Source: Alphaproteobacteria bacterium (GTDB taxonomy: Bacteria > Pseudomonadota > Alphaproteobacteria > Caulobacterales > Parvularculaceae). From it: a stretch of 64,000 nt of DNA. A program made the translations under genes and the position numbers. The stretch lies in assembly GCA_030433215.1 (NCBI GenBank), contig JAUIMC010000003.1, positions 248,001 through 312,000 on the forward strand, read 5' to 3'. The notes beneath the pieces are model-generated. The model was not told where the DNA came from. It did not search any database and saw only the letters and a list, made by a program, of their open reading frames with translations. This document shows positions 55,535 through 62,686 of the stretch, one piece after another (position 1 is the first letter of the stretch; each line of letters begins with the position of its first letter).

Positions 55535-55836
55535 TGCCCCCCCACCAGGTTCACGAGCCTTGTCATTTAAATGGCTCGCGAAAAGGGTTAATGAGGATGA
55601 ATATGGTATTGGGCGGAAGGCAGATTCACAAGACGCTTGACTCCAAGCTACTTGCTTTAGCATCCTAGCAGCTCGCAGGGCCTCAACTGTAAAGTGCCGC
55701 CGGCTACGATAGTTTCTAGCTAGCTGACGCTAGTGGCGCATTATTGTGAGCTTAACGCCACTCTTATTTTTTGCCGAAAAAGCTTTCGTCATTGAATACC
55801 CATCCATCTTCTTCTAAAGTAAGAGGAAAGAAGTCA

Positions 55837-56007
55837 TCATACTAGTTTCTTTAGTAACTTTTCTATGTCCGCTTCTGCGCGCATAGCCGACTCCCCGATC
55901 AGGCCCCGCTTCAGCGAGATAAGAACAAAAAGTGTCTTGCTCATTGCGGCAACTACAGGGACTTGCAAGTCGCAAAACAGGGAATTCATACCGCCATAAC
56001 CGAGCAT
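55837..56007 (-). CDS. possible small protein or gene remnant
   Basis: A 56-codon frame from ATG 56007 reads MLGYGGMNSLFCDLQVPVVA at its start and ends in a charged helix with EADIEKLLKKLV before tandem TGA codons. The frame is open upstream to 56058 with a protein-like EIVFPDLNIGG. The pattern vaguely resembles the C-terminal half of a roadblock/LC7 domain, but the evidence is slight. It could equally be the tail of a lost gene. Confidence 0.3.
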   Translation of the reverse strand: MLGYGGMNSLFCDLQVPVVAAMSKTLFVLISLKRGLIGESAMRAEADIEKLLKKLV

Positions 56008-56291
56008 CGCCCCGCCTATGTTGAGATCGGGGAAGACGATTTCTGACTTTGACCCGCGTTAACGTCCCGACGGTCTCGCTCCGGCAATAAATCGTCAAAA
56101 ACGATTTCCGTCACAGCGTCTTCGAACACAGGCCGCCCATAAGTGAACGACGGTCCCTGTTCTCGCCTGGAAGGCGAAGATGCAGCAATCTGGCACCTTT
56201 TGAGCGCGCCTAGCCGCCGCCTGCTGCTTCAGCCGGCCCGCCGCAGCACGACCGGGCTGTGATCCCTTCATATAAAAATTGACCATAATTG

Positions 56292-56310
56292 CCAAAATAT
56301 GATAATTTGG
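56292..56310. promoter_or_regulatory. candidate operator before the monooxygenase gene
   Basis: CCAAA and TTTGG are inverted around nine AT-rich bases just ahead of the coding start. The nearest regulator gene is the IclR-type gene at 58547. IclR proteins commonly bind such short palindromes near promoters. Confidence 0.35.
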
Positions 56311-56354
56311 TATAGTTATTGTTCTGCGCGCAAGAAACTTGGAAGGAAACGACA

Positions 56355-58331
56355 TTGCAGTTCCATTTGAATGGATTTCGGGCCGGCGACCCGGAGCTTC
56401 TGCCCCCCGCCGCAGGGCGAGAGGCTGGAGAAGGCCCGAAAACGTTGCCGGAACAAGCAGACGTTTTGATCGTCGGCTGCGGCCCGACGGGGCTGGCTCT
56501 GGCCTGCCAGCTTTCAGGCTTTCCCGATATCGAGACCTGCATCGTCGAACGCAAGGACGGCCCGCTGGAACTGGGGCAAGCGGACGGCATCGCCTGCCGG
56601 TCCATGGAAATGTTCAATGCGTTCGGGTTTGCCGAACGCGTTCTCAAAGAAGCCTATTGGGTTAACGAACTCACCTTCTGGAAGCCAAAAGACGATAACA
56701 CGCGAGAGATCGTTCGCAGCTCCAGCGTCAGGGACACCGAAGAGGGGTTGTCGGAATTCCCTCATGTCATCCTCAATCAGGCGCGCGTGCACGAATTCTT
56801 TCTCGATACGATGCGCAAGTCGCCCACCCGGCTGACGCCGCATTACAGCTGGCAGATCGCCAGCGTGGACATTGATCAAGAAGCCGCCAAGGACGAGGAG
56901 GCCTATCCCGTCACCGTCACGCTCGAACGCCCCGACGGGCATGGCGAACCGGAGACGCGCCAGGTCAGGGCCCGCTATGTCGTCGGCTGCGACGGCGCGC
57001 GCAGCAAGGTGCGCCAGGAGATAGGGCTCAGCCTCAAAGGAGACTCTATCAACCAGGCGTGGGGCGTGATGGATGTTCTCGCCCTCACCGACTTTCCCGA
57101 CATGCGCAAGAAAAGCGTCATCAACTCTTCCGAGGGCAGCATCGTGCTGATCCCCCGCGAAGGAGGCTATCTTGTCCGCATCTATGTCGAGATGGGCAAG
57201 CTAAAGGAGAATGAGCGGATTTCAGCGCGCAAAATCGTGCTGGAAGACATCATCGGCGCCGCGCAGCGCATTTTCAGCCCCTATGCGCTGAATGTGAAGG
57301 AAGTCGCATGGTGGTCGATCTACGAGATCGGCCAGCGCCTGTGTCCGCATTTCGACAATATCGGCGACGGCCAGACAGGGCTGCCGCGCGTCTTCATCGC
57401 CGGCGATGCGTGCCACACGCACAGCCCGAAAGCCGGACAAGGGATGAATGTGTCGATGCAGGACGCCTTCAATCTCGGGTGGAAGCTCGCTGCTGTCCTG
57501 CGCGGACAATGCGCGCCGGAATTGCTGCATAGCTATTCGACAGAACGGCAGTCGATCGCCCACGAACTTATTTCCTTCGACCGGAAATGGGCCACCCTGC
57601 TCAGCATGCCGGTCAAATCCGAAAACGATCCTGATGGCGAGGGCGTCGAAGCGAGCGAGATCGAAAAGTATTTCGTTCAGCATGGTCACTATACCGCCGG
57701 AACAGCGACCGTTTACAGCCCTTCCGCCATTACCGGCGAACCGGAACACCAACCTCTCGCCAAAGGGTTTCGCATTGGCGCGCGTTTCCATTCCGCGCCC
57801 GTCATTCGGCTGGCTGACGCAAGGCCCGTGCAGCTGGGCCATACGGTCGAGGCGGATGGACGGTGGCGGCTTTTCGTCTTTGCGGGAATGAACGATTCCG
57901 GCGAACCGGGGTCTCCTGTCGCCGCGCTGTGCGATTTTCTCACGTCGTCACCGACCTCGCCAATCGTCCGCTACACGCCAAAGGACGCCGACGTGGACTC
58001 GGTGATCGATGTGAGAGCGATCTTTCAGCGTCATTTCCGCGAACTCGACCCCATGGACATGCCCGGATTGCTGCTGCCGCAAAAAGGCAAATACGGCTTG
58101 CGGGATTACCAGAAAGTTTTCGTCACCGACCAGTCGGGCGGCCGCGACATCTATGAAATGCGCGGCATTGACCGCGAAAAGGGCTGCGTGGCGATCATTC
58201 GTCCCGACCAGCATGTCGCCCATATCCTGCCGGTCGACGCGCATGACGCGCTCAGCGCCTTCTTCGATGGATTCATGATCAATAAGTCCGGGCAGAAGGC
58301 CACCAAGAAAGCGATGGATCTGGCCAAGTAG
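56355..58331 (+). CDS. FAD-dependent aromatic monooxygenase, phenol 2-monooxygenase-like
   Basis: This is a 658-residue class A flavoprotein hydroxylase. The FAD motif VLIVGCGPTGLALACQL lies near residues 37-53, the second motif GCDGARSKVR near 210-219 and the GD motif GDACHTHSPKAGQGMN near 345-360. The C-terminal 200 residues match the thioredoxin-like dimerisation domain of phenol hydroxylases and 3-hydroxybenzoate 4-monooxygenases. It should hydroxylate a phenolic acid using NAD(P)H and O2. TTG at 56355 is chosen because AAGGAA lies six bases before it; the frame opens at 56319 without a better site. Confidence 0.88.
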   Translation: MQFHLNGFRAGDPELLPPAAGREAGEGPKTLPEQADVLIVGCGPTGLALACQLSGFPDIETCIVERKDGPLELGQADGIACRSMEMFNAFGFAERVLKEAYWVNELTFWKPKDDNTREIVRSSSVRDTEEGLSEFPHVILNQARVHEFFLDTMRKSPTRLTPHYSWQIASVDIDQEAAKDEEAYPVTVTLERPDGHGEPETRQVRARYVVGCDGARSKVRQEIGLSLKGDSINQAWGVMDVLALTDFPDMRKKSVINSSEGSIVLIPREGGYLVRIYVEMGKLKENERISARKIVLEDIIGAAQRIFSPYALNVKEVAWWSIYEIGQRLCPHFDNIGDGQTGLPRVFIAGDACHTHSPKAGQGMNVSMQDAFNLGWKLAAVLRGQCAPELLHSYSTERQSIAHELISFDRKWATLLSMPVKSENDPDGEGVEASEIEKYFVQHGHYTAGTATVYSPSAITGEPEHQPLAKGFRIGARFHSAPVIRLADARPVQLGHTVEADGRWRLFVFAGMNDSGEPGSPVAALCDFLTSSPTSPIVRYTPKDADVDSVIDVRAIFQRHFRELDPMDMPGLLLPQKGKYGLRDYQKVFVTDQSGGRDIYEMRGIDREKGCVAIIRPDQHVAHILPVDAHDALSAFFDGFMINKSGQKATKKAMDLAK

Positions 58332-58546
58332 AATCGCATCGCCGCCGCACGCTGGCCGTCTGCCTTACCTGCTCCGCGCCAGCCCGGTTTTCCGGCTTCA
58401 CCAGCCCCTCTTGCGCCGAGCTTCCCATCAGAACGGACGTCGCCGACTAAACCCGCCTTTTCGTCAGGCGGGCTTCCGGCGCGCCGGAAGTTTTTGCCTT
58501 GGCGTCAAATGATGACAGACCCCACCGCTTCGGCTACTCCTGACTT

Positions 58547-59332
58547 ATGGAGACCACGTCAGACCGCACGCTCAACTGCCTCTTCCTGTTTTCTGCAACG
58601 GAGCCGGAATGGACCGTTGAATTGGCGGCCGAACGCCTTGGCGTATCGGTCAGCACGGCATATCGCTATTTCCGGAGCCTCGCCGCCTGCGGATTGATTT
58701 CCGCCTTCGCGCCAGGACGCTATGTGCTCGGCCCCGCGATTTTAGAACTCGACCGGCAGATGCGTATGCTGGATCCGCTGGTGCATTCCGCGTCCCCGGT
58801 GATGCATTCATTGATCGAGCAGATAGGCCATCCGGGAGTAACGCTGCTTTGCCGGCCCTATCATGACCGGGTCATGTGCGTGCATCAGGAGACGTCACGC
58901 GACATCACGTTGCATTCGAGCTATGAACGCGGGCGGCCCATGTCGCTTTTTCAGGGCTCGATGTCGAAGATTATCCTCGCCTATATGCCGCCACGGTCTG
59001 TGAAATCGCTTTATTCATCCAACAAGGAAATGGTCGCGCGCGGCGGCCTGGGCAGAAGCTGGGCCGAGATGAGAACATTGCTCCGCCAGCTCAGGAATCA
59101 GGGCTATTCCGTATCCCATGCCGAGCTGGACCCCGGCGTCGCCGGCATTTCGGTGCCAATATTCGATATCGACAGACAAGTGGCCGGAAGCCTGGGCTTC
59201 GTGTGCCTTGAACGGGACTTCGAGACCGTATTTGCGGACGGCGCGGTCTCGCGCCTGCAAGCCAGCGCCAAAGAGATCGAGACAGCCTTGTCTAACCGGA
59301 TCGCGGCAGGCTCGAACGAAACGCAGAGCTGA
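58547..59332 (+). CDS. IclR-family regulator
   Basis: This is a 261-residue regulator. The N-terminal winged helix (WTVELAAERLGVSVSTAYRYF) lies near residues 23-43. The IclR effector domain includes the VALL-like strand VTLLCRPYHDRVMC and ends in a helix near residue 250. Such proteins often sense aromatic acids. It follows the monooxygenase gene on the same strand and faces the transporter operon, so it probably controls one or both. The start lacks a strong ribosome site. Confidence 0.87.
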   Translation: METTSDRTLNCLFLFSATEPEWTVELAAERLGVSVSTAYRYFRSLAACGLISAFAPGRYVLGPAILELDRQMRMLDPLVHSASPVMHSLIEQIGHPGVTLLCRPYHDRVMCVHQETSRDITLHSSYERGRPMSLFQGSMSKIILAYMPPRSVKSLYSSNKEMVARGGLGRSWAEMRTLLRQLRNQGYSVSHAELDPGVAGISVPIFDIDRQVAGSLGFVCLERDFETVFADGAVSRLQASAKEIETALSNRIAAGSNETQS

Positions 59333-59384
59333 GGTCACCGGGGCGCATGCAGTCGGCAGGGCCCGCAATCCCGGCCGCCGGCGT

Positions 59385-60755
59385 TTACTGATGTGAAGAC
59401 CGGATCCGAAGCGCGCTGACCCCGCCGGCCGCAAGCACCGGCAGAACGGCGAGGGATCCGAACAGAACGAAAGTGCTCCCGCCGGCCGCAATGATCGCGC
59501 CTCCAAGCAGGGGCCCGGCGACGCTGCCCATCCTGCCGGCGAGGGACGCGCCGCCGACGCCTGTCGACCGCATGCCGGTCGGATAGAATTCGGCGGCCAG
59601 CGCATTCAGCACAAGCTGCGCACCGCCCACGGACAGCCCCGTGAGGATGGCCGCAACGATCAGCGCAGGAAGTCCGAAAGAAATCGCGCCGCCTACGGCA
59701 ATGCACAAGACCGCTGAAAAAATGAAATTCACCCCAAGCACGAACTTGACGCTCGTTCTGTCCGAAAACCAGCTCAGAACCACGCCGCCGACGATCGCCC
59801 CGAGATTGAGCATCGCCGCAGGAATGACCGCCCGTTCCGCCGATAATCCCGCAGACGCGAGGGTCGTCGGCAGCCAGCTGATCAGAAAATACCAGACGAC
59901 CTGATTGATGAAGGTGACAAACCAGAGGAGCGAAGTAGACAGACCGCGGCCATCCGCAAACAGGTCCTTCCACCGCGAGCTCGCCTGCGCTCCTTTGTCA
60001 GGCGCGCTCTTCATATCAAGCTCTTCGGAAATTCCGATGCGCGCCAGAAGCTGCTTGGCCTTCTTGCGGTATTCTTCGGCGCGCGGGCTGCCGGCCGCCT
60101 CGGCGACCCCGGCCAGATGGCCCATAAAGAGGATCGATTCGGGCAGCAACATGTAGGCCACCGCAGCAACCAGGAAAGGCGCAATGCCGCCGATCAGGAA
60201 AAGCGCGTGCCAGCTGTAAAGATCCAGCACAACCGACGCGAAAAGCCCCCCAAGAAAGCCGCCCAGCGGAAAGCCGGTCATCATCAAAGCGATCGCAAGG
60301 GCCCGGCGGCGCTTGGGCGCGTATTCAGCGGTTAAGGCGATGATATTGGGAATTGCGGCGCCGAGCCCGACCCCGGTGACGAAACGCAGAAGGATGAGAA
60401 TCGAAAGGTTCGAAACAAATACCGTCGCCAGGGAGAGCGCGCCGAAGATAAGAAGCGAGGCGATGATGATCGGGCGGCGCCCGACAGTATCCGACACTGG
60501 CCCCTGCCCGACGACCCCGATAAGGACGCCAAGCAGGCCGGCCGTAAACACGGTGGTGAAGTCAGACTGCTGAATGCCCCACTCGCTGATAATGGCGGGC
60601 GCCGCGAAACCGATTGCCTGAATGTCGAACCCGTCGAAGAACGCGACTGAAAAACATAGAAAGAAAACGATCAGCTGCACGCTGCCGATGGGCGATTTGT
60701 CGATCAGTTGCTCCAGTCGCGCTGCAGCAGTCGCCTGGCTTTCAGGCTGGGTCAT
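59385..60755 (-). CDS. AAHS-type MFS transporter for aromatic acids
   Basis: This is a 456-residue twelve-helix transporter. FDGFDIQAIGFAAP near residues 41-54 carries the DGFD motif of the aromatic acid:proton symporter group (PcaK, MhpT, BenK relatives). GPVSDTVGRRP fills the loop between helices 2 and 3. A long hydrophilic central loop near 210-250 is also typical. The gene is last in the leftward operon, 27 bases after the TAXI-type gene, and should bring an aromatic acid into the cell for the neighbouring oxygenases. Confidence 0.9.
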   Translation of the reverse strand: MTQPESQATAAARLEQLIDKSPIGSVQLIVFFLCFSVAFFDGFDIQAIGFAAPAIISEWGIQQSDFTTVFTAGLLGVLIGVVGQGPVSDTVGRRPIIIASLLIFGALSLATVFVSNLSILILLRFVTGVGLGAAIPNIIALTAEYAPKRRRALAIALMMTGFPLGGFLGGLFASVVLDLYSWHALFLIGGIAPFLVAAVAYMLLPESILFMGHLAGVAEAAGSPRAEEYRKKAKQLLARIGISEELDMKSAPDKGAQASSRWKDLFADGRGLSTSLLWFVTFINQVVWYFLISWLPTTLASAGLSAERAVIPAAMLNLGAIVGGVVLSWFSDRTSVKFVLGVNFIFSAVLCIAVGGAISFGLPALIVAAILTGLSVGGAQLVLNALAAEFYPTGMRSTGVGGASLAGRMGSVAGPLLGGAIIAAGGSTFVLFGSLAVLPVLAAGGVSALRIRSSHQ

Positions 60756-60782
60756 GGTTCAACTCCCGGACAATCACGAAGC

Positions 60783-61733
60783 TTATAGGTAGCCGTGCTC
60801 TCGATAATAGCGTTCAGCTCCCGGATGCAGAGGCACGGGAGTCGTTTGCGCACTGGCCGTTAAATCGACGGGACCGGTGAGCGGCGAAAACGGCTGGGGA
60901 AACAAGGCCTCTATTTCGTGCTTTTGTTCATCGATCGCCGCAATGGTCAAATAGGCCAGGTCTTCTTCCATGTCCGCGCGACAAACGAGGGCCCAGCCGC
61001 TGAAATCCGGCGTGGGCACGTCCTCTTCGACGCCGCGAAACTGTCCCGCCCGGATGACGCCCGCGCGCCAGCCGCGCGCCGCCAGACGGTCGAGGACATC
61101 GCGGTCCACTGGCAGGAAGCGCATGTCATACGTATCGGTCAACATCTTCCACCGGCGCGTGGACAGCGCCTCGTCGAACACTGCCTCGAAACGCTCATTG
61201 GCGAGTTTCTGGTCCGGCGCGTTGATGAAACGCGGCCGGTCCGACAGCAATTCCCCGCCCCAGGAAACGATATCATCGAGCGTAATGCCGTATTCGGCGA
61301 GCACGCTTTCGGCGCCCCACAGCGCCGGATGCCACGTATTCCGGGAGATGATCGAAAGCCGCAACGGATAACGCCGCTCGCGGATATCATGGAAGCTCTC
61401 TATGCCGGTTTCGCGGCGTACGGCGAACGCCATGCGGTCGTCATGGGGAAAGGTCGCAAGCATGCGCAACGGCAAAGGCTCTTCGAAAGGCGGCGCGCCC
61501 TCAACGGCAAGCTTCACGAACCAGTCGGGCGTCGTAATCGCCATGTCCGCCTTTCCCGCCGCAACCCACTTCGGGCCCAGCAGGCACATTTCGCCCGGAT
61601 CGGCGGCGACGACGGAGACCGCGGACCCGGCTGGCAGCTTGCCGGAATAGCCCGTCAGGCCAAGCGCAATTTTACCGCACAAGGAGATCCAGTTTCCGCC
61701 CGAGCCCAGGATTCTGACCTCTCTGGCCTTCAT
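60783..61733 (-). CDS. TAXI-family solute-binding-like protein without signal peptide
   Basis: This is a 316-residue protein with the type II periplasmic-binding fold of the TAXI group of TRAP-associated receptors. Visible elements are VRILGSGGNW at the start, ADMAITTPDW near residue 62 and FAVRRETGIESFHDI near 102. Ordinary members are exported and work with DctQM-type permeases. Here no signal peptide is present, since the mature-like fold begins at residue 4, and no TRAP permease gene is nearby. Its start overlaps the Rieske ferredoxin stop by four bases. A cytoplasmic binding or enzymatic role is inferred. Confidence 0.78.
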   Translation of the reverse strand: MKAREVRILGSGGNWISLCGKIALGLTGYSGKLPAGSAVSVVAADPGEMCLLGPKWVAAGKADMAITTPDWFVKLAVEGAPPFEEPLPLRMLATFPHDDRMAFAVRRETGIESFHDIRERRYPLRLSIISRNTWHPALWGAESVLAEYGITLDDIVSWGGELLSDRPRFINAPDQKLANERFEAVFDEALSTRRWKMLTDTYDMRFLPVDRDVLDRLAARGWRAGVIRAGQFRGVEEDVPTPDFSGWALVCRADMEEDLAYLTIAAIDEQKHEIEALFPQPFSPLTGPVDLTASAQTTPVPLHPGAERYYREHGYL

Positions 61734-62080
61734 GCAGGACTATCCTTTTCCTCACGTTTCTCAACTGTGACGAGCACGCGTCCGTTCTCGACGCGCGCCG
61801 CGTAAACTGGCAGCGGACGCCGCAATCCCGTCGAGGCGACGCTTTCGCCCGTCGCCAGGTCGAAACGAAAGCGGTGCCAGGGGCATTCGATTTCGTTGCG
61901 CTTGACGCAAATTTTTCCCTCACGCATCGGCGCGCCCCAGTGCGGGCAGGTATTCCCAAACGCAAAGACCTTGTCCCCTGCCCTGGCGATCGCCATCAGC
62001 CGCCCGCCGACACGCTTCATCAGGGGCCGGTCGGGATCGATGTCTGTGAGCGCTGCAACATCCGTTTCGACCATCACCAT
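61730..62080 (-). CDS. Rieske [2Fe-2S] ferredoxin
   Basis: This is a 116-residue soluble Rieske protein. The cluster ligands are CPH near residues 44-46 and CPWH near 65-68. No transmembrane helix is present, so it is of the ferredoxin type that feeds oxygenases. No reductase or oxygenase alpha subunit is adjacent. Its start overlaps the upstream gene's stop by seven bases and its stop overlaps the TAXI gene, so its product is made together with both. Confidence 0.88.
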   Translation of the reverse strand: MVMVETDVAALTDIDPDRPLMKRVGGRLMAIARAGDKVFAFGNTCPHWGAPMREGKICVKRNEIECPWHRFRFDLATGESVASTGLRRPLPVYAARVENGRVLVTVEKREEKDSPA

Positions 62081-62646
62081 TGTGCTCGCGCCTCCGCTTC
62101 CGCCGGACTATCGTGTTGCGGGTCGAAACGATAGGCGAGCGGGTGTTCGGCGCCGCATTCATCACAGGTTCGAAGCGCCGGATCCTCATTGAAAGCGGCG
62201 ACGCATTTTGCTTCCTCATCCCAGAAGGCGTTCCATCGCGCGCGGCCGGACTCAATATCAAATTTGGCGAGCAAATGACCGCATTTCGGACATATCCATT
62301 GAATGGAATCAGAGAAGTAGGTTCCCGAACAGCCGCCGAGGATCAAGGCGTAATAGACCCCTTCGGCCTGAACTGACCTGACCGTGATGATGTCGGCGTC
62401 GCATATGCGCCAATAGCCGAACAGATGCTCAATATGATGGGGCGTGCCGCCGTCCACGATCTGCATGACCGTCTCGCTATCCGGAATTCTCACCACGCCT
62501 TCGGGAATCTGTTTCCAGACCGTCAGGGGCGGATCTGTCAGCGCACGCAATTCCGTCCACACGAAATAGTCATGACTGCGAGACCACTTGCCCCTGTTCT
62601 CCGGCGCGGTGTTGAATTCGAATAGATAGCTCAGGTCGGGTTTCAA
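62074..62646 (-). CDS. unknown protein with rubredoxin-like paired CxxC motifs
   Basis: This is a 190-residue protein. The N-terminal 110 residues have no sure match. The C-terminal third has WICPKCGHLL and, about 40 residues later, LRTCDECGAEHPL. The spacing and flanking residues recall the C-terminal iron site of bacterial 3-hydroxyanthranilate 3,4-dioxygenase, but the His/Glu cupin ligands of that enzyme are not evident. TTG at 62646 is preferred because AAGGGG lies six bases before it; the open frame to 62721 would overlap the receptor gene. It is the second gene of the receptor-Rieske-TAXI-transporter operon. Confidence 0.7.
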   Translation of the reverse strand: MKPDLSYLFEFNTAPENRGKWSRSHDYFVWTELRALTDPPLTVWKQIPEGVVRIPDSETVMQIVDGGTPHHIEHLFGYWRICDADIITVRSVQAEGVYYALILGGCSGTYFSDSIQWICPKCGHLLAKFDIESGRARWNAFWDEEAKCVAAFNEDPALRTCDECGAEHPLAYRFDPQHDSPAEAEARAQW

Positions 62647-62686
62647 AACAGTCCCCTTTCGGCCAGACACGCACGCTCCCCGCGCA

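Larger units (their letters stand above)
55535..56354. other. 820-base region with no clear large gene
   Basis: This stretch links the AT-rich segment to the monooxygenase gene. Codon use in all frames looks degraded. Apart from one possible 56-codon gene (55837-56007) and an AT-rich promoter-like end with a CCAAA/TTTGG palindrome, nothing is recognised. It may contain remains of lost genes. Confidence 0.45.

Noticed and set aside
55814-56355. Two minus-strand frames of 86 to 94 codons
   Set aside because: Both are rich in Arg and Cys with irregular composition and no family resemblance. A different frame in the same stretch looks more protein-like.
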